Positions 23,138 to 36,589 are shown, counted from the stretch's first letter. The stretch: 64,000 nucleotides of DNA from Salticus scenicus (GCA_963930645.1 OZ005654.1:268112700-268176699), one strand, 5' to 3'. A program made the numbers and translations. Notes: generated by a model from the sequence alone, not told the origin.

Positions 23138-24400
23138 ATGTAATCAAATACATATGTATTTCAAATTAAAGCGTTTTTTATTGTTTAGCGTACAAATTGA
23201 AAATAAAATTAAGAAATAATAATAATAATAATATCAATAAATTTATGTATCAAGCCAGATATTTAAAAGAAAAAAAATATTTAAATTGCAATCTCAATGT
23301 ATTTATATAACTTGTTCGTTAACTTACGTTTTAAATTAAAAAGATTTAAAACAATGCATGTTCCTTTAACTTTTCTTCAAGCATGAAATATTTAAAGCAT
23401 GCATTTTTTTCTAATATTTGACTCGAAGGAAAAAAAAGAAAAAAAAATGATACAAAAATTAAAAATTTTAATTTCCCTTTTATGTTTCACTTTATGTGAA
23501 AAGTTTGAGTTAGACACAAATCGCCGTGAACAATTAACTTTAAACTTGTATACATTTATTATAAGATTCTTATAGAAAATAACTAAATATAAGTATTTTT
23601 AGATTCTTTTAAATTTTAATTTAGAAAACGTTGTAATTAAATCTAAAGCAAAAAATATTTTTCGCTTATATGTAATCTATTAAAAATAAAATCAGTATAA
23701 CATAAAAACCATTTTGCCTATCAAACACTTACGAATGTCATCTAAATCTCGCTTTCAGATAGCTTTTAATAGAGCAATTCATTTGTCATTGGCCTATAAA
23801 AGGAAAGATTTGAAAAATGCTATTTCCATTTTAGTTATGAAAAGATACGTCCGTCAAATTTAGAGTTTTGTCCTAAAAATGTCTCAGATCTCGAAAATGC
23901 ACATTTTTTATCTTAAATAATGATGTTTTATTGATACCACAAAGAAATACGTATATGAAATGAGCCAGAATAGTTGTAATCGCTGCTACAATAATAAAAA
24001 TTGTCAAAAGAATTTATTCTCGAGTGAAATAAATTTTGTAGTCTAACCGAACTTTTTGTATTCTAGTTGAGTGGTTAAGTAAATAAATTTTTAAGGTTCT
24101 GTTTCGAATTGTTTTGCGTGTATATTATTGTTAAAAAGCCCTAAAATCTATAGATTTTTTTTTAATATATATATATATACTTTAAATACCAATAGGTATA
24201 TATACTATTTAAAAATATTCTTGCAACAATAAATAATAAACTATAACTTATCTTTCTTTGTGTGTATACATGTTGATAAAAGTTTGTAGTTTGGGTTAAA
24301 AAACTGATATATTTATTTAAAAAAAAATCTTAACGAAAATTATATATATATATATAAAAAAAATGCTATTTTGTTTAAAACAAAAAACTTTCGTCTTCTC
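23138..24400. other. AT-rich region, no gene
   Basis: I see no coding, RNA or TIR signal. It holds simple (AAT)n and (AT)n tracts. Confidence 0.5.
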
Positions 24401-24409
24401 TTTTGGTAA

Positions 24410-24445
24410 TTATATATATATAAATAAAGATAGATAGATATGAAT

Positions 24446-24498
<53 letters not shown>
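24410..24498. repeat. AT/GATA/ACAT microsatellite cluster
   Basis: TA tract, gatagatagata, catacatacata, then a pure (AT)n run to 24498. The Ile-Tyr open frames on the minus strand are readings of this tract. Confidence 0.9.
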
Positions 24499-24502
<4 letters not shown>

Positions 24503-24740
24503 AGCCACGGTTCCTAAAACTACCAGCGACGACGCGTTCAAAATGTTGGAAGGATGCCAGCTTGGCCACCAGGTTGTGATTTGGAAAACATCCAATAATT
24601 CTCGCTCTGTTATTATTCATTTTCTATGAGCCGGATAACTGTCGCCCCTATTTTAACAGTGTACTCGTTGAATTAGCGCTTGCGCAGAGGCTTCCATGGT
24701 TTCATGAAATATGGTCGAAGAATACAATGTTGGCTAAATT
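24499..24740. other. GC-balanced patch, possible exon or repeat fragment
   Basis: The composition rises over accagcgacgacgcg and cagcttggccaccagg to gcttgcgcagaggcttcc. A minus-strand frame reads RIIGCFPNHNLVAKLASFQ before entering the microsatellite. I do not recognise it and see no splice pair or start that would prove a gene. Confidence 0.3.
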
Positions 24741-27175
24741 ATTAGGGATTTTTTTAATTTTATATATTTTCTGTCTCTTTTTTTTTCAATGTCAGACATG
24801 CAAATATTATTTGTAAATTCATATTTTCACCTATCGATTTAGTCATAAGTGCAGTTAGAGGACCAACAACAAACTGAAGAGAAACGCAATTTTTTTAGAT
24901 TACTCTGTATCATAAAATGCTATAAAAGATTTGTAGCTTGAAAACAGAATGGGACATAGTATATGCGAGTTTATTCATATGCTTTTTCTGGTAATCGCAC
25001 GATTACTTTGACAGATATTTATTTATTTATTTTTCAAAAATTATTAATTTTTTGGTAAGTTATTTGGGCATAACAAGAATGGACTTCAACAAAATTTTAC
25101 AAGACTTTCAGAAAACTTAACAAGGAATCCTTATTCCAAAAAATACAATGCACGGGTATAATTTTAAGGACAGAATTTGTTTTATTGCATAAGTCGAAAG
25201 CTTGATATATTGTGAAACTTACGCCAAAAGTTTATCTGAAAAGTGAAAAATACGAAAATTATAGGCAAAGACTGAGCAAGATTTTAGATATTTTGAAGAA
25301 TTGAAATTTTATAATGAGTTTCTGACACGATTTAACTTGAAGATCTAATTATCTCATCCAAGTTGCAAATGTCTTTATTTGTGAAAAGCCTCTTTTAAAC
25401 TAACAAATTCTAGTAAATATATGAAATTATGTGTCGGTTACAAATCTATAAGGCTTTTTTTTTTTTTTTTTTTTTACAAAAAAAGATGTTTTGAAACTTG
25501 GTTTAAAAAAAAAAAAAATAGATAACTAAATTAAATATGTGGCATGTGGAAAAAAAAAAAAAAACTTATGAAATCTTAACTCAGGAAAATATCTAAATTA
25601 TTATTTTGCTGATAAACTACTTAATTAAATATTAAAAGCATTAAAGATACAGTTTTTAGTTAAAATAAATAAGGCCATAGTTTGTGTTCTTAAGGTTTAA
25701 TGATTTTAAATTTAATAAATTACAGATTACGTATGTTATAATACACTTTTTCAAGTACAAACTAAAATGTAAAACTTTACTTATTATTTAAAATGTGAGG
25801 ATAAGCCAATGGATAATTTAGTTATTAAACTCAATAATAATTTTTTTGAGTTTGTTAACATAAATGATATACTTAAAATTTAATAAATATGTCCCTCTCC
25901 TAAAAAGTTGTATATAGGGATTAATTTCCTAAATATCGTAATTTAAATTTTCAATTTATTTAAAAATAAAATGCACTGATTCCAAGGAATATGATATATA
26001 TATTTATATTTCAAAATTCATTTTTATAGAATATGTAAGAACTTTCTGACTGTTTCTTTCATGTATTATATTGAAAACAGATGGAACGACTTACAATCAC
26101 AATAACTTGATATTAGATAAAAATTCAATTTGTTACCTTGAATGTATCAATACTTTTCATTCACAAGAATTTTAACAATGCAGTGGATACCTTTAAAAAA
26201 ATTCCTACAACATCTTTTGGTATTATCGATTACTACTGTGGGTCTCTCGATATTTCATAAAAGTAACATACATCGATTGTGAGTTTCCTTCTTCCTTTCT
26301 TTTCTTTCCGCATTAAAGCTGACAAATATTTGTTTTTAAATATAAATTTTTGTTACCAATACAAAATACAACTTATCTTCATAGTTCCTAAATGTTACAC
26401 AATCAAAAAATTTAGATTTTTTTTTTCTTCTGTATGTATGCTTGGAGAGGAGGGGGTATCTTAACGCAGTTTTTAAAATGCTTATCAAATTTCTTGTTTG
26501 CCTTAATGAATAAAATGGATATTCATATGATATCACAGACGTATTTTTTTAGGAAATTAAAAGAAAATACTTTACCAAAATATAATTAAAATACACCTTT
26601 ATTTATATATACGGTGGATCACAAAGTTATGGACAAATTCGTACTTCTGCGTATTCTTATCCAACAGCACTTGTAAGAATACGTAATTCTTACTTTTGTT
26701 ATTTTTTAATTTTTCCAAAGATGTGGTGTATTTTTGCTACGTTTTATGAAATTTTATGAAAGATGTGTTAATTAAGAACAAAATAAAAGTTAAACTGATT
26801 ATCTAGAATTATATGTTTTTATTTTAGAACAGTTTGAACCTTAAGTGCGTACTCTTAGACTAGCTTACCATATATATGAAACATCATTTCTGAATATTAG
26901 TGGTGGTTGTATAATAGACACTAAGAGATAAAAAGCGAAGTTGGATACTTCCATTTTTCTTTTCAAAAATCACCAATATTAAAAATTTATATTTAGGGAT
27001 GTAACAGATGATTTTGCCGGATATCGAATATTGGAAATACTAATGTCTGCTGGATGCAGATATGCGGTATATGGCAAAATCACTATCCATTTAATCCTAT
27101 TTTTAAATGATTAAATTGGACATATTTCAAAGGAAAAAGGGAAATATGTAAGTGCGGCTTTTATTTTATTTTTTA
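24741..27175. other. AT-rich region, no gene
   Basis: No credible gene is seen. A single terminal-like word, tacggtggatcacaaagttatggac, lies near 26611 and resembles ends of Tc1/mariner elements, but it has no partner. Poly-T and poly-A tracts lie at about 25456-25475 and 25506-25517. Confidence 0.4.
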
Positions 27176-28217
27176 CTTTCTCTTACCCATAAGGTAGAGA
27201 AAGTATTGTTTTTGGGTCAAATTTTCGAACTCGAGATTTTGTTATATTTACACGTTCTGAGGTCCGCTGAATACGAAAATCATGGTTTTAGCAAATGGTC
27301 TGTGTGTATGTCTGTGAGTCTGTGTGTCTGTGTGCACATCTGTGTGTCTGTGTATGTGTCTGTCTGTTACCAGCATATCTCAAGAACAAATAGTAGCAGA
27401 CATTCCAAACTTGGTATTCTAAATGTGTATCATATATAGATGCTACAGTAATCTTTTTGTTAAGATCAAGCAAATGGTTCGTGTACAGGAACAATCAAGA
27501 GAATTCTAATACATTACGTCTATGGGGGAAATTACAGGTAGGTAGAGTTTAACGTCTATAGACTGCACTAAACCAAATGAAACGAATATATATATTTTGT
27601 AATAGAGATAGTCAACTCGGAAAAATAAATTCTGTATGTAAGAGCCTCGCCTCCCCCCTTGGGGGGGAAGTGCTTCCTCGAGGGGAGTAAATTTTCATGA
27701 TGGGTATCTTTCAAAAGAGCTCGCCAATACCTTTAAAACGAATGGTTTAACCATCGATCTGCAATAATTTAAAACAAAGTTATCGATTTTTTTTTTACTT
27801 TTGACGAAAAAAAAATATTGAAAAAAAAAATCTTTTTTTTTTTTTTTTTTTTTTTTAATATTGAGATTAAAATGGACTTTTTTCCGGATATTTAGCGTTA
27901 TAGCACTTCTCTAATATGGAAATCGTCTGCATTATCATAAAACATAATTTTTTAAATAATAATTTTAATAAATTATTTTTTAATAACCGAATTAAATTTT
28001 CTATAAATCTAGGTGCATTAATGAAACGGGGGGTTGAGGGTGGCAGTAGCCCCCTTCACACAGAATTAATTATCATATAAAACTCTTCCGAAGCCTAATT
28101 TGAATTGTTTAACATAGGTTTACATAACATCGTTATCTTACCTCTTAATCTCCAACCTGTATTTATAATATTAAATTTCAGGGTAAGAGAAAGTCGTGTG
28201 AGTGACACACCAGATTA
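27176..28217 (+). mobile_element. Hairpin-ended modular repeat, copy B
   Basis: Full-length relative of copy A with the same start hairpin (CTTTCTC/GAGAAAG) and the same terminal hairpin followed by CACCAGATT. It differs by an insertion near 27660-27690 and longer A/T tracts at 27810-27857. This copy sits in unrelated flanks, so the shared ends define the true boundaries. Confidence 0.85.
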
Positions 28218-30040
28218 TTCCTTTAGTGTATGTTATAGTATATGTAATGTTTAGGTCTCACTTGTATGTACATTAAATTTACTTTGAAGTATCACATTTT
28301 GGTGGCATCAACTAGAAAATATTTAAAAATATATATTCAAATCAATGATATTCATTTACACATTCCTTGTAATACCTAAAAACGTTTGGGAATTTAAATG
28401 TATATTTAAATTATTATTATTATTATTATTTACAATTAGAATAATCAACTCTAAAAATTAAAAATATTTACGTAAAATATTTAAAACCATTCTACTACAA
28501 ATTTTTAGGTTTGAAGATATATTAAAACTTTAGTAATCACAATATTGCATTACTTATATAATGAAATCGGATGAAAAATTAAAAACAAAATCTACCAACT
28601 TTAACCGTTAACATATATTAGAATCTTAAGGCTCCTGCCTACTGTCGGAGGTGATTTTTTTTTTAATAATTGAAAAATTGTCTATTTATGTACATTACAT
28701 AATAGAATATAGTTAAAAACAGTAAATAACATGAAAAAATATGCAAATTTTAAAATATTTTGATATTTAGGCTCAAAATATACATAAAATTTTAAAAAAA
28801 AAAGCACTTTTTCAAAGCATCATAAGTCAGATTTAAATAAAGATATTTTTATTCTGTAAATTTTATTCCGATTATTAAAAGGTACTTAAGAGAGTGAACA
28901 TTAATGTACATGACAGTTCAAAACTTCTATCGAAATAATAATAATAGTAATAATAATAATAATTTAGCTAGATTCATTGTAGTAATTCAATCCCTAAACC
29001 AACCCCTCTAAAGTATTTTGTCAAAGTTTCATAAGGTTTCAATTATAATTTTTGGAGTTATGATGTTTTGCGAAAAAGCAAAATGTTAAAAATCTCATTT
29101 TGAGAAAAAGCAGAAATCATAATTAAAAACCAGATTTTACCTATTAAGTAATAAATAATTTTAATACGTTCCTGATTTATTTCAAAGCTTTTTACTTTAT
29201 TATTATTATTATTTTAATTCATTTTATATGTAGTAACAAATTTGTATGCTTATAAAGAGATTATTACAAAATTTTATTGCAACAAAACGAAGATTAAAGA
29301 AACTCACTACTAGGACTCACCCATATGTGGTTGTAAAGATGAAATGTTCAGTAGTTGCTGATATATAATCCTATGTAAAATCGTAGTTACTGAATAATAC
29401 CAACACCACCTATATGGGTGGTGTTAGTATTATAATAAACATTCAAATGGGAATGCCTCATTAAGATGATGTCATAGGGAACTAGATCTAACTTATTTTG
29501 GGAGAGAAGACGGAGATGAAAGCAACGGGGAGCCGACACGAAATGCATTTCTTTTCTTTTTTTTTTTTTTTTTTTTTTTTATCTCTTTTAAATATACTGA
29601 CTAGCGCGTGATAGAGAAAAGCAACTAGAGCTTTTTCGATATAATGAATCGAAAAGAAAGAGTTGTGTTTTAAAAGAGCTTGTTTTATATAACAATAAAT
29701 GTTAACATAACATTCATAACATTGATATTTTTTAAATTTATATTTTGCAGATTATTTGCAAGTTAGTTTTGACATGTAATGGTTCTTAGTTTCCCGAAGT
29801 ATTACATCCTGGGCATGTACTTTTTATAATATATAACTTTTATAATAAATATATAAAGAATTATAATAAACCTTCATATTTTTTATGCTTTATTTTCTGT
29901 ATGGTTGGTTTAAGATAAAAAATATTAAAAAAAGAATAAAATACTTCATAGATGATTTTTTCAAACATCAAAGTCTCATTTATACATAATAATTCACTAT
30001 ATTATTATGGTGATTAAATTTATCTCATAAATTCTCAACA
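28218..30040. other. AT-rich region with one strong hairpin
   Basis: No gene is seen. The hairpin AATACCAACACCACC-TATAT-GGGTGGTGTTAGTATT lies at about 29397-29432. A poly-T tract is at about 29557-29580. Confidence 0.5.
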
Positions 30041-30044
30041 TTAA

Positions 30045-30236
30045 CACTTTCGCGACCGCATTTTTTTTTTTTTTCTTTTTGTCTTTTTCACAGTAAGGTC
30101 CGCTTACTGGCGTTATTCTTTCCTGTTACAATATTTCGCAAAGAAATAAATAACATAGAAATTGCGAAAGAAACGCCCGCTGGTGTAGTTGGAGATTTTC
30201 AAATGACGGGAATCTACGTCAGCGGTCGTGAAAGTG
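30045..30236. mobile_element. piggyBac-like MITE, TTAA target
   Basis: TTAA lies at 30041-30044 and 30237-30240. The terminal repeats are CACTTTCGCGACCGC and the complement of CACTTTCACGACCGC (14 of 15 match). The 192-bp interior is non-coding. TTAA duplication plus short TIRs starting with C and rich in GC is the piggyBac hallmark. Confidence 0.85.
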
Positions 30237-30240
30237 TTAA

Positions 30241-30990
30241 TTAACCTTTAAAATATGATTATTTAAAAGAAAAACTAATTTAAATCATAAAGAATATTTA
30301 TTGAGCTATTTTTAAACTTATATTTTAATATTAAATATTATCTTAAAGATGTAAAATAATTAATGAATCAGTGATTCAAATTCTTAAAATACAATTATTA
30401 AGCATATTAAATGTTCATCAAAAATTTAATTTAATACACGAAAAGTACTCATGAATAATTTATATGCATACTTTTCGCCTATTTATTTCAATCAACTTGT
30501 TTTATTTAATTAGTAAAATATTTCTAAGCATTTTTAGAAATTCCCTTAATACTTATAACCATAATTAATACCTCAGATCAAAGATATGAAATGCAAATAA
30601 AAATTCACATCCGCACATAGATTTTCTTATATTTTTTGTGGAATAGTCTGCTTTTAATTATTGCACAGTGAGGATATGGTTAAGTTGTAAGGATATCTTT
30701 AAAATTATATGACATTCAATGAATATTAATAACATTTTTTTATTGCAAATATATTTTGTAGCAATAACTTTTCTGTGCATCCTATTACTTCTAGGAATTT
30801 GTAATTTATTTATTTTTAAGAAACCTTTATTGAAAATTAATATTTTTCGAATGTTACTGGAAAATATTCCATAATTTATACATATAAATATAATATAATT
30901 TCATAAAAACATTTTTTATTTTTATTTTGTATGCGTAATACATTTTATACTTGTTTGAAGTGTTAAATATCTTTTATTTTTATTTTGTAT
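30241..30990. other. AT-rich region, no gene
   Basis: Apparently unique AT-rich sequence. A 30-bp stretch around atcttttatttttattttgtatgcg is present in two close versions near 30915 and 30970. Confidence 0.4.
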
Positions 30991-31395
30991 GCGTAATATA
31001 TTTTATACTTGTTAGTACCGTTGTGTTATACATATGTCCTCTTACAAACTCACACTAGAAAATTACACCTCTTTAAGAGGTACTATCTAACTCAAATTTA
31101 TAGTTACATTATTTCATCTTTTTCAAGATCTTTCATAAAACAAATTTTTGACTTCGAGTTTTCGGTTAATTTAAACGTTATAAGAGGTTCAAAACAGGAT
31201 TTGAACAGTTTTAGAAAATAGTTGTTTGTTTGTCTCTGTGTGTGTGACAAAAAATTTATTAGAACTCTAGCTCGAGAACTACTGCTCAGAATTTCATACG
31301 AGTTTGTATACAGTTGCTTATTGATATATATGAGTACTATCAACTCTGAGTGAAAATCGAAGAAAGAGTGGAGTTGCCATCCTGTTTTTCCCTAT
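30991..31395 (+). repeat. Hairpin-ended modular repeat, diverged partial copy
   Basis: It carries the family's first module in diverged form (cttcgagttttcggttaatttaaacg, then gtctctgtgtgtgtgacaaaaaattt) and the phrase ctcgagaactactgctcagaattt. The terminal hairpins are not preserved. The frame at 31009-31221 lies inside the repeat and is not supported as a gene. Confidence 0.5.
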
Positions 31396-32171
31396 ATTTT
31401 TATATTGTGCAGTGCAGGTAAAATTTCGTATTAAATGCACGAGAAGAATTATTTTTAATGAATAACAATGAAATTTAAAAACAATTATTAACACTATTGA
31501 TAGTCAACTATAATTTGTTTTGATATGTTCAGAAACTTTGCTTTCCCACTGGGTGGTAAATACAACATCCCTAAGAGTATAAATTTTCAATATAAAAATT
31601 GTACATGTGTAAGCTTTCAATAATTTTCAAAAGAACTGTCAATAACTTTAAAATGAATTGTGGGTCATAGATCTATGATAAATTAAAACAAGTTTATCAT
31701 TTTTTTTTTTTTTTCAGTAAAAATAAATAAATAAAATAACGCATTTTTAAGATGCTATCTGTTGAGCGAAAAATTCAATTTCTTTGAACATTTAGTGCTA
31801 CACTTCTCTGAGATGAAAATCGTCTATAATCATCATGGAAATTAATTTTATTAAATATTGATTTTATTGAATAATTTTTAATCAATGAAGTTGTATGGAA
31901 AATTATTGAATAAATTTTGGTATGACCACAATATACTAGTTTTAAGATGGATTTGCACGAAAAATATTCAATTTACAAATCATTAACTACGCCTGTATTT
32001 ACTAATTAAAAATCTTTTATACATATATTTGTTAGAGAATATGCTTATATTAGTTACATTAGTACTTAACTTATATTTATTAATTTGTAATTTGTAATTT
32101 GTAGAAATATTTATATTGTTATATTTGTTGCTTTATTTTTATAGATTCCTTTATGTAAAGTTACTCATATG
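31396..32171. other. AT-rich region, no gene
   Basis: The stretch at 31560-31930 faintly resembles the interior of copies A and B (aataactttaaaatgaatt; cacttctctgagatgaaaatcgtct). It is probably an old fragment of that family. Confidence 0.4.
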
Positions 32172-32235
32172 CATTTTAAGTAAAAATTGGAGTGTAAAGT
32201 TTGATATTTTTTCATTTGCCGACCATGTGAAAAAT

Positions 32236-32306
32236 ACCAGAGCCGGGAACCGAACCCGGGCACCCCCGCTTAACGCACGGATGCTCTACCACTGAGCTAC
32301 CCTGGC
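32236..32306 (-). tRNA. tRNA-like sequence, probably SINE head rather than functional tRNA
   Basis: The 71 bases fold as a cloverleaf: acceptor GCCAGGG/CTCTGGT (two wobble pairs), perfect D stem GCTC/GAGC, anticodon stem TCCGT/GCGGG, and T arm CCGGG-TTCGGTT-CCCGG. The A box TAGCTCAGTGG is intact and the B box GGTTCGGTTCC has one change. The anticodon would read GTT, but position 33 is C instead of the invariant U, which argues against a working tRNA. Confidence 0.6.
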
Positions 32307-32351
32307 TGACAACCAGCTACGCATTTCTCACATACGCCTAGCTGGTTGTCA

Positions 32352-32422
32352 GCCAGGGTAGCTAAGTGGTAGAGCATCCGTGCATTAAGCGGAGGTGCCC
32401 GGGTTCGGTTCCCGGCTCTGGT
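32352..32422 (+). tRNA. Second tRNA-like sequence, mirror copy
   Basis: Same 71-base layout as the minus-strand copy. The D stem is broken (GCTA against GAGC), and the anticodon loop reads GCATTAA, so the anticodon would be ATT with C at position 33. The T arm is intact. It is probably non-functional. Confidence 0.55.
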
Positions 32423-32486
32423 ATTTTTCACATGGTTGGCAAATAAAAAAATATCAACCTTTACACTCCAATTTTTACTTAAAATG

Positions 32487-32649
32487 AATATTCTCGGTTG
32501 ATGAATTCATGAATAAATATTTCTAAAGTTACTCATATGGTTTACAAATTTAGATAGTGTAGTTATGGTGAATTTGCTTACAGGAGGATCATCAAGGCTG
32601 TGATGATATTAATTAGAGGAAAATGGGTTTATAAATTTAAATTTTGTGT

Positions 32650-32682
<33 letters not shown>

Positions 32683-33174
32683 GAAACATATATATATATG
32701 TAGGCGAATAAAATATTTTTCATGGAAAATCTCATAGAGTAATGTCAGTATAAAATTTTCTTATTGCCTTACATTATTCTACTTTATTTTTTTTTCTCCC
32801 CTTTCACCACTTAAGAAAAATTCTTGCCCTCACCATTGATTCGCGGAGTAAGAGAATCACATATTGTTCATTTTATGTCAACTTCAGATTTAGAAAAAAC
32901 TAAGGATGAAGCATATTTTGGGTCATATTAGTTAGAAACTGTGAAATCAAAATTTGGATTGTGTCTTAAAATCGAGAGAAAATGATTAAATTCGATGCTG
33001 AAAATTTATCAAGAAGCGAGTTCTTGCTTATAAACAATTATTATTATTATTTAATTATGCTGCTTTCAAATATTCGGTATTTTGTATAATATAAATTATT
33101 GGAAAGAATGTAAACTTTCAGGTGCGGTTTTAATTCCTAAATGCAAAAACTCGTTCCGGATATATATATATATA
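32487..33174. other. AT-rich region, no gene
   Basis: Poly-A tract at about 32655-32681 and an (AT)n tract. Nothing else is supported. Confidence 0.5.
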
Positions 33175-33719
33175 TACCGGGTGATTCAAAATAGATGTTA
33201 CATCGATTATCTCGTAAACTAAGAATGATAGAAATATACTTCCAATTACATAATTAATGCAAATTAAGAGTAGATTTCAGATATGGCATTTTTTTGTACA
33301 AGGGTCTGTATACTTATTAAATACGAAACTTAATTTTTATACGGCCCCTCCTATCATATGACTTATATTTAGAAAAATATTCTGCTCGCTCTAACAATCA
33401 AAATTTAAAAAAAAAATCATCTCTCTAAGTCAAAATCTTGCTGAGTTATTGCAATTTCAAAATTCTAGCATTTTTCGCCAAATCTTAAGGGGTTGTATCA
33501 AAAGTGAGAAATTGTAATTACTATAGCTTTTGTAATAAGGCACACGTTTTTCAGCGTTTGGGGGGGGGGGGGGAGAAAAATCATTCAGGGAAAGACGGCT
33601 ATTTTAACCTGTAATGTCTCTGTGAATACACAAGAGAATACTCATTGATAATGTAACAAATAAAATTTATGAATAATTTATGTACTAAAAGGAATTTTCA
33701 AATTCATTTTCCTTTCTTT

Positions 33720-35375
33720 TCTTTTATACATTCTCTTACTCATATACACGGTGTAGAGAAAGAATTGTTTTTGAGTCAAATTTCCGAAAATTAGCTTTTG
33801 TTATATTTGCACGTTTTCAGATCCTCTGAATTCAAAAATCATGTTTTAAGTGGTTGGTCTCTCCCTCTGTGTGCGTGTGTGTGTGTGTTTCTGTGTTATT
33901 AGAATATCTCAAAAACAAATAGTAGCAGAAAATCCAAATTCGATATTTTAAATCCGTATCATATTGCGGTGCTGCAGTAAAGTATTCGTTGCGATCAGAC
34001 AATTCTTTGTTTACAGGGTCATCCAAGAGATTTCAAATACATTACGCCTGTCAGTGAAATTTCTCATATGTAGAGTGCGACATGTATACACCGCACTAAA
34101 CAAAATGAAAAGAACAGATATTTTATACGCATAAAAGCACGTATTATGTAGATTGGGGTATAGCAATCATTCATCATTCATTTACAGGGTTACCCAGAGT
34201 ATTTTGATATATTGGAGCTATACTTGGGAAATACTGGAAGTGTATTTCAATTTATGTTACTTGTTTTACATATAACACTAAATTTACGTACACAAAGTCA
34301 TTTGTATATCGTTTATAGACAATATACAGGGCTACCCAAAATTAAGGTAAACATTTTTATTATTATTATTATTAAATGAAATTGGCGTAATAGCATAAAT
34401 ACAGGTTGGAGATTAAGAGGTAACATAAAGAGTACTGTAAGCCTATGTTAAAATAATTCAAATTAGGCTTCGAAAGAGTTTTATATGATAGTTAGTTCTT
34501 TGTGAGGGGTGATCTCATGAAATTGTTCGTTTCCTGAAATTATTCGACGCAGGCAATAATCAAACTTTTAAAAACTTGACTTGGGTAATAAGGAAGCCTC
34601 AAAACGTGTAAATACACAAAAAAACAAGCGATGCATATTTAGCTTAAAAACATACATTATTTATCATATGTCTATGAGGAATTCATTTCCATTTCTGAGC
34701 AGTTTTCCTAGACATGGTAAAATATTATAGTAAAGCACTTTCACTAACAATAAAAAAGAATATTATAGCTTAAATATTTGCAACTCTGTATATCTTTTGA
34801 ATAATATGTACAAACCACAAAGTGCATCTAAATATAAACCTATAGTATTAATATACGGCACAACCTAAAATGCACTTCCATCAATTTTCAGCTATTGTCG
34901 CATTATAATCTAGTTATTTTGTGTAGCCCTGTAAATGAACAGTGAATGATTTCCCTGCCATATTCTACATGAGGCATGTTTTTATGCATATAAAAAATAT
35001 ATATTCATTTCATTTGGTTTAGTGCAGTCTATAGGTCTTAAACTCAACTTACCTGCAATTTCCCCCTCAGACGTAATGTATTTGAATATTCTTGAGTGTC
35101 CCTGTACACGAGCCATTTGTTTCATCTCAATGAAAAGCTTAGTGTAGCATCCCTATATGATACATATTTAGAATACCAAGTTTGAATATCTGCTGTTATT
35201 TGTTCTTAAGATATGGTGATAACAGACAGACACACACACAGACCAACCGCTAAAAGCACGACTTTCATATTCAGGGGATCTCAAAACGTGTAAATATAAC
35301 AAAAACTCACTTTCGAAAATTTGGCCCAAAAACAATACTTTGTCTACCTTATGGGTATGAGAAAGTAATAACTAC
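33720..35375. repeat. Back-to-back pieces of the hairpin-ended repeat family
   Basis: 33720-34105 matches the start of copies A and B in plus orientation. 35020-35375 matches the same start in minus orientation, ending ccttatgggtatgagaaag. 34370-34515 is the inverted far part of copy A (aggcttcgaaagagttttatatgat), and 35470-35560 is a plus-strand piece (attaaacggggtttgagaatggcggtaa). The order is a mosaic, not one clean insertion. Confidence 0.7.
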
Positions 35376-35639
35376 AGGAAATGCGAATTTGGTACTTCGG
35401 ATTCCATGTTGCCACTTGAAAAGTTGATCAAGATTTGCAAGTTTCAAGGAAATTGATAACAGACTTGATTTTTGTTTTGATAAGTATAGGCACTATAATT
35501 AAACGGGGTTTGAGAATGGCGGTAACCCCCCTGACATAGAATTATACATCTATAGGATATCATATTCTATACAAAACATTCAGAATATTAACAATAAATA
35601 TGAATTTCCTTATGATTATTACAGTATAAAGTTATTTAA

Positions 35640-36420
35640 ATGTAATTTATAAGAATGTCTGTCCCAAAACGCAATACATTGGCATTTTATGTGCGTTCCT
35701 GTACATAAACCAATTGTAGAGAATTAATTAATGCCATTTTAAACACAGAATATCATATAGTAAACCTGAATAACATATATCATTTCTGAAAATTTCTGAA
35801 AATATTTACAGACGCTGGGGGTGGGCAGACGGACAGATGGATAGTCAGACAAAGAAATATGCAAATTGAAATCCTATTCACTGTTAAAAATTGTTAAAAA
35901 AATTTTAATGTAAACGAAAAGGCAATTCCAGCAAATGTCCAATAATAACCCTTAACATAACTGAATATTTTTGTGTGCCCTGTAAATCTAATGCTAATCG
36001 TACTGTACACTATAGAAAGCATTCTTTTGTGCATATGAATAACATATTTCAATTTCATTAAGATTTATGCTAAGTAATTAAAATTTGGTTTATAGAAATA
36101 TCTTCACATAGAACGCAATGCTTTGGAATACTTTCGGGTGTCCCTGTATACAAACCAGTGATGGTGTTTACTCCATTTTCAATAGAAATATCCGATAGAA
36201 AACTTTAATAACGTATTTTAATTTTATTAATATATGCAAAAATTAAAGGTATTAAATTATGGTTTATAAAAATACCTCTCATAGAACACAATGCTTTGGA
36301 ATACTTTCGGGTGTCCCTGTGCACAAGCTAGCAGAGGTATTCACTCCATTTTTAATAAGGAACATCCGATAGTGAACTCAAATAACATATATCAGTTTCA
36401 GTAAATTCTATGAATATTCA
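35640..36420. repeat. Tandem units of about 180-200 bp
   Basis: The word aatgctttggaatactttcgggtgtccctgt occurs near 36116 and 36290, and a weaker version occurs near 35675. Each is followed by acaaacca or acaagcta and ends aataacatat(a/t)tcaa or aataacatatatcag. Confidence 0.6.
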
Positions 36421-36589
36421 CGGGAGTTAGAGCGCGGACACACGGAAAGACGAATGGACAGACAGACAAATCGAAGTAATTAACGCTTTTCAACCTGGCT
36501 GGAATTGTTAAAGAGCCGAAGTCATTAAATTTTTCAACCATGATGGAAAGCGGTAAAAATAAAGCGCGAAAATTCCACACAGTTTTGCT

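Larger units (their letters stand above)
32172..32486. mobile_element. Head-to-head palindrome of two tRNA-derived units
   Basis: The inverted repeat is about 315 bp, with arms of about 148 bp around a short centre near 32329. It joins two copies of a unit: tRNA-like head, then tatttttcacatggt, then (a/t)caacctttacactccaattt. A few arm differences (for example tagctcagtgg against tagctaagtgg) show both copies have aged. It resembles a SINE dimer. Confidence 0.85.

Noticed and set aside
32236..32422. Two functional tRNA genes
   Set aside because: Position 33 is C in both, one D stem is broken, and the pair is embedded in matching non-tRNA tails typical of SINEs.
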